NCBI GenBank assembly: GCA_019423025.1
Contig: JAHZCD010000008.1
Coordinates: 1-64,000, forward strand
Source of the DNA: Haemophilus sp.
Lineage (GTDB): Bacteria > Pseudomonadota > Gammaproteobacteria > Enterobacterales > Pasteurellaceae
Direction: 5' to 3'
DNA: 64,000 bases
Part shown: positions 36,908-47,332 of the stretch, in pieces
Position numbering within the stretch: position 1 is the first letter of the stretch
Layout: every line of letters begins with the position of its first letter
The notes under the pieces: generated by a model
Database searches by the model: none
Seen by the model: only the letters and a program-made list of their open reading frames with translations
What the model was told of the DNA's origin: nothing
Made by a program: the position numbers and the translations under genes

Positions 36908-37900
36908 GTGATTTCTCTCGAAAGCGAAGTTTTACAACGCCACCTTCCCCTTTTTAACGGTAAATCAATTCTTCTTGCCGGTGGCATTAATGATGATTTT
37001 CCTCAAATATTGAAAAAACATTGCCAATCTGTGCAGGTTTGGAGTTGGTATTTTGATTATGCCAAAACCCAAAGTGCGGTCAATTTTGAGGTTGAATTTC
37101 AGCCGCAAGCCGATTTGATTATTTATTATTGGACGAAGAATAAACAAGAAGTGAATTTTCAGCTGATGCAACTACTCGCCAAAAGTAAAATTGGTCAAGA
37201 AGTGTTGATTATCGGTGAAAATCGTTGTGGCGTCCGTTCAGCTGAAAAACTGCTTGAACCTTATGGTGAAATTGGCAAAATCGACTCTGCGCGTCGTTGC
37301 GGTTTATACCATTTTGCCTTACAAAAACAACCGCACTTTGAGCTTCAATCTTATTGGAAATGCTACCAAAATGATGCATTAGGCGATCTCCGTATTTTCT
37401 GCTTGCCGGGTGTATTCAGTGCCAATGAACTTGATAATGGAACGTCACTTCTACTTTCTACCTTAACGTCACCAATTCAAGGCAAAGTGTTAGACATTGG
37501 TTGTGGTGCGGGTGTTATTGGTTCAATGATTAAAAAACATCATCCTAAAGCAGATGTCACGATGACCGATATTCATGCAATGGCAATTCAATCCGCTCGT
37601 CAAACACTGGCAGAAAATCAGCTTGAAGGTCAGGTTATCGCAAGTGATGTGTTTTCCCATATTGAGGGAAAATTTGATCTGATTATTTCAAACCCGCCTT
37701 TCCACGATGGAATCGATACAGCTTATCGTGCGGCGAAAGAACTTATTCAACAAGCAAAATGGCATTTGACGGCAGGTGGCGAACTTCGTATTGTTGCTAA
37801 TGCATTTCTGCCTTATCCCGATTTATTAGCGCAACATTTCGGTAAGTTTGACGTACTTGCTCAAACCACCAAATTTAAAGTGTATTCCGTGAGAAATTAA
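36908..37900 (+). CDS. rsmC: 16S rRNA m2G1207 methyltransferase RsmC
   Basis: Methylates G1207 of 16S rRNA. A 330-residue, two-domain class I methyltransferase: degenerate N-terminal copy, then the active domain with SAM motif VLDIGCGAGVIG and the catalytic ISNPPFHDG. It starts with GTG. It is divergent from the lipoprotein-holD-rimI operon and followed 10 bp later by the PEBP gene. Confidence 0.95.
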   Translation: MISLESEVLQRHLPLFNGKSILLAGGINDDFPQILKKHCQSVQVWSWYFDYAKTQSAVNFEVEFQPQADLIIYYWTKNKQEVNFQLMQLLAKSKIGQEVLIIGENRCGVRSAEKLLEPYGEIGKIDSARRCGLYHFALQKQPHFELQSYWKCYQNDALGDLRIFCLPGVFSANELDNGTSLLLSTLTSPIQGKVLDIGCGAGVIGSMIKKHHPKADVTMTDIHAMAIQSARQTLAENQLEGQVIASDVFSHIEGKFDLIISNPPFHDGIDTAYRAAKELIQQAKWHLTAGGELRIVANAFLPYPDLLAQHFGKFDVLAQTTKFKVYSVRN

Positions 37901-37910
37901 GGAGAAAACA

Positions 37911-38408
37911 ATGTTTGTAACCAGTTCAGCCATTCAAAATGGTGCTTTTGAAGACAAATATGGCAAACGCGGCACACAATTTAGCCCAAATGGTATGCCG
38001 ACCTACTCTATTCCATTTGAAATTCACGATGCCCCTCAAGGCACTAAATCCTTTGCGGTTGTCTTAGAAGATAAAGATGCAATTACGGCAAGTGGGTTTG
38101 TGTGGATTCATTGGCTTATTGCGGATCTTGAACGTACCGTTATCCAAGAAAATGAAAGCCAAACTGCAACAGATTATGTACAAGGTGCAAATACTTGGGC
38201 GAGTAAATTAGGTCAATTTGATATCGAAGAAGCCTCATTCTATGGTGGTATGGCACCACCAAACTGCTTGCATCGTTACGAGCTTATTGTATATGCGCTC
38301 GATACCAAACTTAACCTTAAACCGGGATTCCGTTTTAATGATCTACATTTTGCGATGCAAGGGCACATTCTGGATCAAGCTGTGGTGATGGGCACTTATG
38401 ATGTTTAA
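37911..38408 (+). CDS. YbhB/YbcL family PEBP-like protein
   Basis: A 165-residue cytoplasmic protein of the phosphatidylethanolamine-binding/Raf-kinase-inhibitor-like fold (YbhB/YbcL). Family marks are SFAVVLEDKDA, WIHWLIADL, YGGMAPPNCLHRYELIVYALD. Biological role is unknown. It starts 10 bp after rsmC behind AAGGAG and is probably cotranscribed. Confidence 0.88.
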   Translation: MFVTSSAIQNGAFEDKYGKRGTQFSPNGMPTYSIPFEIHDAPQGTKSFAVVLEDKDAITASGFVWIHWLIADLERTVIQENESQTATDYVQGANTWASKLGQFDIEEASFYGGMAPPNCLHRYELIVYALDTKLNLKPGFRFNDLHFAMQGHILDQAVVMGTYDV

Positions 38409-38440
38409 TCACTTATAGTTCATCCTAAAAACACCATAAA

Positions 38441-38478
38441 AAATGACCGCACTTCAACAAAGTGCGGTCATTTCTTTT
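38441..38478. terminator. Bidirectional uptake-signal terminator
   Basis: AAATGACCGCACTT (38441-38454) and AAGTGCGGTCATTT (38460-38473), 14-bp stem with a 5-base loop, between the convergent PEBP-like gene and tmaR. Confidence 0.88.
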
Positions 38479-38484
38479 AGGATT

Positions 38485-38835
38485 TTATAACGTGATTTTA
38501 TTCGTGTCTTGCACTAATTTCGCGTGTGCTTTTTTCTGTTCTTTCATCTTATTGCTCGTTTCACGGCGTTGAGTAGAAAGTTCCGCATTGCGAATGTTGT
38601 AATCATCTACACGGCCTTCATAGTCATCACGCATATTTTCGATAATTGCACGAACATCTTCAATGCTCATATCGTCACGGATATATTGATTTAAGTTATC
38701 TAATAATAAGACACGTTTTTGGTTATCACGAATTTTGCGGTTGTTGTCTTCAATGTCACGCTTAAGTTTATTTTTTAAACGATATAAACGCACATACTCT
38801 AATACTTCTTGGAAGGACTTATTTACATTTCCCAT
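38485..38835 (-). CDS. tmaR: Pole-localising protein TmaR
   Basis: A 116-residue, almost entirely helical coiled-coil protein matching E. coli TmaR (YeeX), which gathers enzyme I of the PTS at cell poles and affects sugar uptake. The conserved core is [20 protein letters not shown] (here [16 protein letters not shown]) followed by DYEGRVDDY and the AELSTQRRE helix. ATG 38835 (MGNVNKSF) follows GAGAG; five upstream codons from 38850 are unlikely to be translated. Confidence 0.9.
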   Translation of the reverse strand: MGNVNKSFQEVLEYVRLYRLKNKLKRDIEDNNRKIRDNQKRVLLLDNLNQYIRDDMSIEDVRAIIENMRDDYEGRVDDYNIRNAELSTQRRETSNKMKEQKKAHAKLVQDTNKITL

Positions 38836-38927
38836 GATCGACTCTCTCAAAGTTAAAAATAAACTTCGGGTAATGTAGCCTTTTTTTTCGTCCCCGTCAA
38901 AAGCTTAAATTTAAATTGATGGATTAG

Positions 38928-38945
38928 ATCAAAAAACTGTTTGAT
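38928..38945. promoter_or_regulatory. Inverted repeat upstream of serC
   Basis: ATCAAA (38928-38933) and TTTGAT (38940-38945) face each other 70-85 bp before the serC ATG, and another TTGAT lies at 38917-38921. A possible operator; I cannot name the protein (in E. coli serC responds to Lrp and CRP). Confidence 0.3.
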
Positions 38946-39013
38946 TTAGTTGATTATCCTATTCGGTAGTGGTAAAAATGAAGAATCTATTCAAAATAAA
39001 ATAAGGAAACACA

Positions 39014-40096
39014 ATGTCAAAAGTCTTTAATTTTAGTGCTGGTCCAGCCATGATTTTCCCTGAGGTACTACACAAAGCACAAGCTGAGCTAACTAACTGG
39101 CTTGGTCAAGGTGTATCTGTGATGGAAGTCAGCCACCGTGGCAAATATTTTATGGAATTGATTACCCAAGCAGAAAAAGATCTGCGTGAAGTGTATAACA
39201 TTCCAGATAATTATCGCGTGTTATTCCTACAAGGTGGCGCACGTGGTCAATTTGCAGCCTTACCGATGAACTTAATTGGTGAGAAAGGCAAAGCACTTTA
39301 CTTAAATAGCGGTCACTGGTCTGCAACTGCAGCGAAAGAAGCGCGTAACTTTGCTGAAATTGATGAAATTACCATTGTGGAAAATGGTGAGCACACACGC
39401 ATTACCAACCTTGATTTCAGTGATATTGCGGAACAATACGATTACGTTCACTATTGCCCAAATGAAACTATCAGCGGTGTTGAAATTTTTGATGTACCGA
39501 ATGTGGGCAATACGGTACTTGTAGCAGATATGTCATCTAATGTGCTCTCTCGCGAAATTGATATTAGCAAATTTGGTGTCATTTACGCTGGTGCACAAAA
39601 AAATCTTGGTCCTGCAGGGATTACACTCGTCATTATTCGCGATGATTTAATTGGTCATGCACGCCAAGCAACGCCATCAATTTGGAACTATGCCACACAA
39701 CGTGATGCAGACTCCATGATCAATACACCACCAACATTTGCTTGGTATCTCTGTTCATTAGTCTTCAAACACATTCAAGCAATTGGTGGCTTAAAAGAAA
39801 TTGCAAAACGTAATGCCGTGAAAGCACAAACCCTTTATGACTACATTGATAGCAGTAAACTCTATCGTAACGTCGTGGCTAAAGAAAACCGTTCAACTAT
39901 GAATGTGACATTCGTAACAGGTAATCCAGAGCTTGATGCTAAATTTGTCGCAGAATCTACAGCTGCCGGTCTTCAAGCTTTAAAAGGTCACAAAGTGTTA
40001 GGTGGTATGCGCGCCTCTATCTATAACGCGATGCCATTAGAAGGCGTACAAGCGCTCATTGAATTCATGAAAAAATTTGAAGCTGAAAATAGCTAA
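39014..40096 (+). CDS. serC: Phosphoserine aminotransferase SerC
   Basis: A PLP enzyme that makes 3-phosphoserine (serine synthesis) and phosphohydroxythreonine (vitamin B6 synthesis). The 360-residue length and motifs are typical: FSAGPAMIFPEVL at the N-terminus, FLQGGARGQFAA, and the PLP lysine in IYAGAQKNLGPAG. It is followed by a terminator hairpin and hisC, a pairing common in Pasteurellaceae. Confidence 0.97.
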   Translation: MSKVFNFSAGPAMIFPEVLHKAQAELTNWLGQGVSVMEVSHRGKYFMELITQAEKDLREVYNIPDNYRVLFLQGGARGQFAALPMNLIGEKGKALYLNSGHWSATAAKEARNFAEIDEITIVENGEHTRITNLDFSDIAEQYDYVHYCPNETISGVEIFDVPNVGNTVLVADMSSNVLSREIDISKFGVIYAGAQKNLGPAGITLVIIRDDLIGHARQATPSIWNYATQRDADSMINTPPTFAWYLCSLVFKHIQAIGGLKEIAKRNAVKAQTLYDYIDSSKLYRNVVAKENRSTMNVTFVTGNPELDAKFVAESTAAGLQALKGHKVLGGMRASIYNAMPLEGVQALIEFMKKFEAENS

Positions 40097-40116
40097 TTAT
40101 CTGATTCATTAAACTC

Positions 40117-40147
40117 AACGTGCGGGCTGAAAGGCCCGTTCGTTTTT
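40117..40147 (+). terminator. Terminator between serC and hisC
   Basis: CGGGC (40123-40127) and GCCCG (40134-40138), extended by AACG/CGTT outside a small internal loop, then a TTTTT run at 40143-40147. Confidence 0.7.
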
Positions 40148-40160
40148 ATAAGGAAAGCAT

Positions 40161-41264
40161 ATGCAATATATCAACGTCGCCAATCAAGGCGTAAAATCTC
40201 TTTCACCTTACCAAGCTGGAAAACCAATCGAAGAACTTGAGCGTGAATTAGGCATTACTAATATCGTTAAACTTGCCTCAAATGAAAACCCTTTCGGTTT
40301 TCCTGAAAGTGCGAAAAAAGCCATTCAAGCCCAACTTGATCATTTAACGCGCTACCCTGATGCAAATGGTTTTGAACTTAAAGCGGCTATTGCAAAAAAA
40401 TTTGGTGTGCAACCAAACCAAATCACCCTTGGCAATGGTTCTAACGATTTATTAGAGCTCTTTGCTCATACCTTTGCTGGTGAGCATGATGAAGTGATTT
40501 ATTCACAATACGCCTTTATTGTTTACCCTTTAGTGACCAAAGCCATTAACGCCGTTGCAAAAGAAATTCCTGCTAAAGATTGGGGACACGATTTAAACGG
40601 ATTTTTGACCGCACTTTCAGATAAAACCAAGCTGATTTTTATTGCCAATCCAAACAATCCAACGGGGAATTTCTTAACGGAAGCAGAATTGGATGCTTTC
40701 TTGGCAAAAGTACCTGAAAATGTGATTGTGGTATTAGATGAAGCTTATACTGAATTTACCCATCCAAGCGAACGGGTTAATTCTTTTGCGTTACTGGAAA
40801 AATACCCAAACCTTATCGTTTCTCGCTCCCTATCAAAAGCTTATGGATTGGCGGGTTTACGCATTGGTTACGCAGTCTCTAATCCTGAAATCGCAGACTT
40901 ATTAAACCGTGTTCGTCAACCGTTTAACTGTAATAGCCTTGCTTTAACCAGTGCGATTGCGGTGATGAACGATGATGCCTTTGTCGAAAAAGTGGCGGAG
41001 AACAATCGCCAAGAAATGAAACGTTATGAGGCCTTCTGCCAACAATATGGTTTAGACTTTATTCCATCTAAAGGTAACTTTATTACCATTGATTTTAAAC
41101 AACCAGCCGCACCAATTTATGATGCATTATTACGTGAAGGCGTCATTGTTCGCCCAATTGCAGGCTATGGCATGCCAAATCACTTACGTATCAGTATTGG
41201 CTTACCACAAGAAAATGACAAATTTTTTACTGCACTCGTTAAAGTGCTGAATTTAGGAAAATAA
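40161..41264 (+). CDS. hisC: Histidinol-phosphate aminotransferase HisC
   Basis: A PLP enzyme that converts imidazole-acetol phosphate to histidinol phosphate. 367 residues of the HisC2-like type: KLASNENPFG near the N-terminus, NPNNPTGNFL, VLDEAYTEF and the PLP lysine segment SRSLSKAYGLAGLRIGY. Outside the his operon such copies often also serve aromatic amino acid transamination. One uptake signal lies inside the gene. Confidence 0.94.
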   Translation: MQYINVANQGVKSLSPYQAGKPIEELERELGITNIVKLASNENPFGFPESAKKAIQAQLDHLTRYPDANGFELKAAIAKKFGVQPNQITLGNGSNDLLELFAHTFAGEHDEVIYSQYAFIVYPLVTKAINAVAKEIPAKDWGHDLNGFLTALSDKTKLIFIANPNNPTGNFLTEAELDAFLAKVPENVIVVLDEAYTEFTHPSERVNSFALLEKYPNLIVSRSLSKAYGLAGLRIGYAVSNPEIADLLNRVRQPFNCNSLALTSAIAVMNDDAFVEKVAENNRQEMKRYEAFCQQYGLDFIPSKGNFITIDFKQPAAPIYDALLREGVIVRPIAGYGMPNHLRISIGLPQENDKFFTALVKVLNLGK

Positions 41265-41268
41265 AAAT

Positions 41269-41302
41269 AAGGCGCTTTCTTTTAACGAGAAAGCGCCTTT
41301 TT
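41269..41302. terminator. Bidirectional terminator after hisC
   Basis: AAGGCGCTTTCT (41269-41280) and AGAAAGCGCCTT (41288-41299) form a 12-bp stem with a 7-base loop and T/A tails. It serves hisC and the convergent phosphatase gene. Confidence 0.88.
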
Positions 41303-41304
41303 AT

Positions 41305-42090
41305 TTATTCAGGGAAAATCTCATTCAATATCAATGCAATCCCATCATCATTATGCGAAGCGGTGACGCGATTGGCGGCTTTTTTAATCTCATCGGGAGC
41401 ATTGCCCATTGCCACGCCTAATCCCACGCTTTCTAACATATCTAAATCGTTAAAGTTATCACCGAAAGCGACACATTCTTCCATCTTCACATGAAAATAA
41501 TCTTCAAGAAAACGTACCGCGTTACCTTTTGTCGCGGATTTATGCATCACTTCAAGGAAATTCGCATGAGAACGGCAAATACTTAAATGCGGGAATTTCT
41601 CTTTCAAGATTTGCTCAATAGCAATCACTTCATCTGTTTCACCAATGATTTGAATTTTATGTGGAGAATAGACCGCACTTTCATCATAAGGATCAATCTG
41701 AATGCCTGTCACGCTACGTTCATAAATCACCCATTTATTATCCAAATCGCGAGCGACGCAATCATCATAGGTATAATAATTGACACCTAACGCAGGATGA
41801 TCTGCTAATACTTGGTTAATGGCTTGGATATCAGCAGAATCAATTTGTACCGAATAAATAGGCGTAGCGTTTTTATCTAAAATCAAGGCACCACTGAATG
41901 CCACAATGATGTTGTAATTTTCAATAAGTTTCGCATAAGGCCAAATACCAAGCGGCGAACGAGCAGAGATTGGTGTAAATGGAATACCTTGTTTTGTAAT
42001 GCGTTGAAGTGCATCTAAGGTTTTAGGCGAAATTCGATGATCCGACGTTAATAAGGTACCATCAAAATCACTGAATACGGCTTTATACAT
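41305..42090 (-). CDS. Cof-type HAD-superfamily phosphatase
   Basis: A 261-residue cytoplasmic phosphatase of the HAD-IIB (Cof/YidA) group, usually acting on small phosphorylated sugars or cofactors; the substrate cannot be set from sequence. Motif I is DFDGTLLT with the nucleophilic Asp at 8, motif II ISARS, motif III lysine near KGNAVRFL, motif IV FGDNFNDLDMLE. It lies downstream of ybeZ-ybeY with an 18-bp gap, probably in the same operon. Confidence 0.88.
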   Translation of the reverse strand: MYKAVFSDFDGTLLTSDHRISPKTLDALQRITKQGIPFTPISARSPLGIWPYAKLIENYNIIVAFSGALILDKNATPIYSVQIDSADIQAINQVLADHPALGVNYYTYDDCVARDLDNKWVIYERSVTGIQIDPYDESAVYSPHKIQIIGETDEVIAIEQILKEKFPHLSICRSHANFLEVMHKSATKGNAVRFLEDYFHVKMEECVAFGDNFNDLDMLESVGLGVAMGNAPDEIKKAANRVTASHNDDGIALILNEIFPE

Positions 42091-42108
42091 AATTGCTCCA
42101 AATAGTTA

Positions 42109-42573
42109 TTATTTTTCGGAAAGGTAAGGATCGGCAAAGCCCAAACCCTGCATAATTTCAGTTTCTAAACTTTCCATTTCTTCGGCTTCATCATCTTCAA
42201 TGTGATCGTACCCCAACAAATGTAAGCTGCCATGCACAATCATATGCGCCCAATGTGCCATTAAAGGCTTTTCTTGCTCGATAGCTTCACGCTCCACCAC
42301 TTGACGGCAAATCACCAAATCGCCCAACAATGGCAACTCCACTTCATCAGGGCATTCAAAAGGGAAAGACAACACATTGGTTGGACGATCTTTTCCACGA
42401 TAAGTCAAATTCAAGTCATGGCTTTCCGCTTCATCCACAATGCGCACCGTCATTTCCACATTATCACTTTCTGGTTGCACTGCAGCGGTTGCCCATTGCA
42501 GAATTTGCGCTTCTGATGGCAAGCCTTCTGTATTTTCACAGGCCAGTTGCAAATCGATAATCATATTGCCCAT
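42109..42573 (-). CDS. ybeY: Endoribonuclease YbeY
   Basis: A metal-dependent RNase for 16S rRNA 3' maturation and 70S quality control. The 154 residues end in the zinc motif [11 protein letters not shown] with H114, H118 and H124. It begins one base after the ybeZ stop with AGGAGA embedded in the end of that gene, so the two are coupled. Confidence 0.95.
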   Translation of the reverse strand: MGNMIIDLQLACENTEGLPSEAQILQWATAAVQPESDNVEMTVRIVDEAESHDLNLTYRGKDRPTNVLSFPFECPDEVELPLLGDLVICRQVVEREAIEQEKPLMAHWAHMIVHGSLHLLGYDHIEDDEAEEMESLETEIMQGLGFADPYLSEK

Positions 42574-42574
42574 G

Positions 42575-43663
42575 TTATTCTCCTAAATTCGTTTCATTTT
42601 CTGACCGCACTTTTTGCTCACGTTCAGCTCGACGCTGCGCTGCAATTTCTTGACGGCGGATTTCATCTTGGGCTTCCCATTCTTCGTAAGCTTGCACCAC
42701 TTTTGCTACCACAGGATGCCGCACAATATCTTTACTTTCAAAGTAGTTAAAGCTTAATTCCGACACTTTGCTTAACACTTCCATGGCGTGGCGTAAACCT
42801 GATTTTGTACTACGTGGTAAATCGATTTGAGTCACATCCCCTGTAATCACGGCTTTGGAATTAAAACCAATACGAGTCAAAAACATTTTCATTTGTTCGA
42901 CCGTCGTATTTTGGCTTTCATCTAGAATGATAAAACTGTCATTGAGTGTGCGACCACGCATATAAGCCAATGGTGCGATTTCAATCACATTACGCTCCAT
43001 TAATTTTTGTACACGTTCAAAGCCAAGCATTTCAAATAACGCATCATAAAGTGGTCGTAAATAAGGTTCAATTTTTTGGCCTAAATCACCCGGCAAGAAA
43101 CCTAATTTTTCGCCCGCTTCCACCGCAGGACGAGTCAGCAAAATGCGACGAATTTCTTGACGTTCTAATGCCTCAACAGCCGCTGCTACGGCTAAAAAGG
43201 TTTTCCCTGTGCCAGCGGGTCCAATCCCAAAACTAATATCGTGCGTAAGAATATTATGTAAATACTGAATTTGATTTTCACCACGCGGTTTAATCAAACC
43301 TCGCTTGGTTCTAATTGTGGTGCTATAGACGTGATTTTTACTGTGTGACTCACTGCCTTCTTGCGATAACATTCTGCTCTCTTGCAAGGCAATATGCACA
43401 TCTTCCAAATCAAGTTCTTTCACTTTCCCCTTAATTGGTGCTGTCTCTACATATAATGCCTGGATTAATTTAGCCGCACGCTCAATTAATTGCTCATGAT
43501 GTGGTTTCGGACTTTCATCGTTAGATTTCACCGTGAAAGTAAAATTATTGCGGAAAATATTGAGGTTAAATTCTTTTTCAATCAGTTTGATATTTTCATC
43601 GAATGCACCGCAAAGGGATTGCAGACGATCATTTTCTTGAGGTTCTAAGGTAAAAGTTGTCAT
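42575..43663 (-). CDS. ybeZ: PhoH-like ATPase YbeZ
   Basis: A 362-residue PhoH-family P-loop ATPase that partners YbeY, probably as an RNA helicase-like factor. Walker A is GPAGTGKTF, Walker [12 protein letters not shown], and [11 protein letters not shown] is the conserved loop between the N-terminal and ATPase parts. The N-terminal region (1-110) has a KH-like character. It is first in ybeZ-ybeY-cof. An uptake signal overlaps the 3' end. Confidence 0.94.
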   Translation of the reverse strand: MTTFTLEPQENDRLQSLCGAFDENIKLIEKEFNLNIFRNNFTFTVKSNDESPKPHHEQLIERAAKLIQALYVETAPIKGKVKELDLEDVHIALQESRMLSQEGSESHSKNHVYSTTIRTKRGLIKPRGENQIQYLHNILTHDISFGIGPAGTGKTFLAVAAAVEALERQEIRRILLTRPAVEAGEKLGFLPGDLGQKIEPYLRPLYDALFEMLGFERVQKLMERNVIEIAPLAYMRGRTLNDSFIILDESQNTTVEQMKMFLTRIGFNSKAVITGDVTQIDLPRSTKSGLRHAMEVLSKVSELSFNYFESKDIVRHPVVAKVVQAYEEWEAQDEIRRQEIAAQRRAEREQKVRSENETNLGE

Positions 43664-43761
43664 TAAATTTCATTTTAGAATTGTGAATACTGTCTCCATT
43701 TTAGCCTAATTAGGATGAATGTAAAACGGGCTTCACCAACTGATGAAGCCCGATAACTAAA

Positions 43762-46035
43762 TTAAGGCAATTCAGGGAAAAGCATCTTAATCACATTCAT
43801 TGTCAATCGTCGAGATTGTCCACTAAATGGGAAAATATGCATCATCATCATAGGATTAAAGTTTGCCTCAATCACACCCCACGAACGTAAACTCGGTTCT
43901 GCCGGCTGTTTCAAATCAGGAATAATTAAATCTACACCACAAACTGCCGCCCCCATTGCCTTGCTAATCCCTACCGCAATCTCTTTGTAACTGGCATGCA
44001 TTTCATCCGTCATGTCAATAGAATCGCCGCCGGTACTAATATTAGAATTCGCACGTAATTGAACAAGTTGATCTTTTGCAGGAATAGAATTCACGGTTAA
44101 TCCTTGTTCCTTAAGCTGCAACTGCTCAATATCCCCCAATGCTATTTTTTTCAATGGTGTACGACTGCCATCGCCCCGTAAAGGATGATCATTTTTAGCG
44201 GCAACTAATTCAGCAACGGTATGTACGCCATCTCCAATTACATTTGCTGGAACACGTAATAAGACGGCTAACGTTTGATCCCCCAGCACAAAGAAACGAT
44301 ATTCAGTGCCAAGTAGATAATCTTCAACCATGATCTCTTTATCTTCGCGGAAAGCAATCTCTACTGCTTTTGCAAAATCATCTCTATCCGTTACACCTTG
44401 TTGGAAAATACTGATCCCTAAACCAAAATTCGTTGATTTTGGCTTAATCACGACAGCTCGATTCTCAAAAAGTGGGAAATTTTCGACCGCACTTTTCACA
44501 TCGGTAAACTCAAGGCTTTGCGGTACATTAAATCCGGCTTTCGCTAACACTTTCTTCGTCACTACTTTATTTTCCATGATGAGTGGAGAAATATAGCTAT
44601 CGTGAGAAGTCATATTACCGTTTTTCACATATTCCAAATGGTCGCCAAATTGAAGACTGATAAATTGATCGCGTTCATCTAAAATCTCAATCTTTAATCC
44701 TTTTTGAATTGCATCAAATAATAACGCCTGTGTGGACAGCTCCATATTATCAAACGCACTTAATGCATAAAAACGTTCAAAGGCTTTTGCTTTATTGGAT
44801 TGTGCGATATCCGCCCCTAATTGTTGGTAACTACCGACCTGTTCAATTGCCGCAACCACTTTGGCACAAAGCGTTTGGCTTGGATCCGCAAATTGTCCTA
44901 ATTTGTCTTTAACAATCGTTTTAATCTCATCACTCACATTGAGTTGCTCAAGCATTTTGAGCATTTCAAAGAGGATTAATTCCCCTTCTACCGCATAAAC
45001 ACTTTGCTGTCTTGGATCTTCCCATGCCACTTCAGCAAGACGTGCTTTACCTAATTTTATGCCCTCTTGATCAGCGGTATCGTCAAGCCATGCCATTAAC
45101 AAAATAAAATAATGAATGAATTTCGCATCTGCAAGTTCTATTCCATAAGGTGCAAACGGATTGAGATCAAACAAACGAAATTCTAAATATTGAATTCCTT
45201 TTTCAAGTAAATCTCGCGCTTTTTTAGCACCTCGCAAACGTACACTCGAGTAAAACTCTTTTTCCGCAATCAAATCACCCGATTTCACCCAGTTTTCTAA
45301 CGTCTCAACATACTCTTGCAAACTGTCATAAGAAACGTGGATCTTCGGATCATTCACATAACCATATTTCCCTGAACGTAAACTGCGAACATATTGATGC
45401 GATTTAAGGGGGGAATTGCCTCTGAAATATTTATCCTCTACCGTCGGTGTCGCAGAAAACAGATAAAGCAGAATCCATTGATAGCGTAAGAAGTTTTTGG
45501 TTATTTTTAGGTAAAAATCATTTTGAAAATCAACCGCACTTTGTGTTTCATTTTGCGCATGAAATAAAGCATCAATAAACTTAGGGTCAATTTGAAAATT
45601 GTAATGAATACCACTGACCATTTGCTTATATTTACCGTAAGACTGGACTAAATGCTCACGATAAGCCACATCTTCCTGATTATCTAATTGTGCAACCTTA
45701 ATTTGCTCTTCTGGTGGTAGCCCTGCAGGCATACTAAAAGGAAAAATAAATTCATCCTCCGGTAAAGTTCGCAAAGTCACTTCATGAATGGCTGAAAGCC
45801 AACGTAATGTATCCTCTAACTTTTTCATAGGGGGAGTCACCAATTCCAACTGACTTTCTGCAAAATCTGTTTGAATGTAAGGGTGGAAACGACGATTACC
45901 AAAGGCTTTAGGGTGCAATGATGTCACTATTGAACCATCTGCATATACCCGTTGACTTTCCTTTTCAATCCCAAACGACCCTTGCTGGAATAAGAGCTCT
46001 AAATGATGTTGTTTAATGATTTGCTGAATATTCAT
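43762..46035 (-). CDS. gshF: Bifunctional glutathione synthetase GshF (GshAB)
   Basis: Makes glutathione in one polypeptide: glutamate-cysteine ligase (about residues 1-480) and an ATP-grasp glutathione-synthesising domain (about 490-757). The first part shows GSFGIEKESQRV and the TDFAESQLELVTPP block of proteobacterial GshA; the second has VVIKPKSTNFGLGISIF, MVEDYLLGTEYRFFVLG and VIEANFNPMMMMHIFP. At 757 residues it is full length. H. influenzae is known to lack de novo synthesis, so this gene helps place the organism outside that species. Confidence 0.95.
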   Translation of the reverse strand: MNIQQIIKQHHLELLFQQGSFGIEKESQRVYADGSIVTSLHPKAFGNRRFHPYIQTDFAESQLELVTPPMKKLEDTLRWLSAIHEVTLRTLPEDEFIFPFSMPAGLPPEEQIKVAQLDNQEDVAYREHLVQSYGKYKQMVSGIHYNFQIDPKFIDALFHAQNETQSAVDFQNDFYLKITKNFLRYQWILLYLFSATPTVEDKYFRGNSPLKSHQYVRSLRSGKYGYVNDPKIHVSYDSLQEYVETLENWVKSGDLIAEKEFYSSVRLRGAKKARDLLEKGIQYLEFRLFDLNPFAPYGIELADAKFIHYFILLMAWLDDTADQEGIKLGKARLAEVAWEDPRQQSVYAVEGELILFEMLKMLEQLNVSDEIKTIVKDKLGQFADPSQTLCAKVVAAIEQVGSYQQLGADIAQSNKAKAFERFYALSAFDNMELSTQALLFDAIQKGLKIEILDERDQFISLQFGDHLEYVKNGNMTSHDSYISPLIMENKVVTKKVLAKAGFNVPQSLEFTDVKSAVENFPLFENRAVVIKPKSTNFGLGISIFQQGVTDRDDFAKAVEIAFREDKEIMVEDYLLGTEYRFFVLGDQTLAVLLRVPANVIGDGVHTVAELVAAKNDHPLRGDGSRTPLKKIALGDIEQLQLKEQGLTVNSIPAKDQLVQLRANSNISTGGDSIDMTDEMHASYKEIAVGISKAMGAAVCGVDLIIPDLKQPAEPSLRSWGVIEANFNPMMMMHIFPFSGQSRRLTMNVIKMLFPELP

Positions 46036-46144
46036 ATCCGTCCTTATTAGAAATTTCTACTAGACATTATGGAGAAAAATCAACATAGGACGAAGTAAAA
46101 AAATAGAATGGGATATGAAATTTTGATATAAGAGAAAAACATCT

Positions 46145-46183
46145 GAGAATCATTTGCATTATATCTTTTAAATATATTAGAAT
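46145..46183 (+). promoter_or_regulatory. Fur box overlapping the hitA promoter
   Basis: GAGAATCATTTGCATTATA (46145-46163) matches the 19-bp Fur consensus at 13 positions. It covers the -35 TTGCAT (46154-46159); the -10 TAGAAT (46178-46183) follows at 18 bp. Iron-loaded Fur bound here would block the promoter. Confidence 0.72.
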
Positions 46184-46226
46184 GGGACGAATTTTATTTT
46201 CAGAAAATGGGCGATTTGCCCGATAA

Positions 46227-47240
<1,014 letters not shown>

Positions 47241-47261
47241 GTTTAATTTGCTATGCAATAT

Positions 47262-47282
47262 AGGGCGTGTAATACACGCCCT
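47262..47282 (+). terminator. Intercistronic hairpin after hitA
   Basis: AGGGCGTGT (47262-47270) and ACACGCCCT (47274-47282), 9 bp around AAT. The T-run after it is poor (TCTGTTATTT), so it is more likely a partial terminator or 3' stabiliser. Confidence 0.6.
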
Positions 47283-47332
47283 TCTGTTATTTACTCTACT
47301 TATTTTACACTAATATTTTAAAGGATTTTTCT

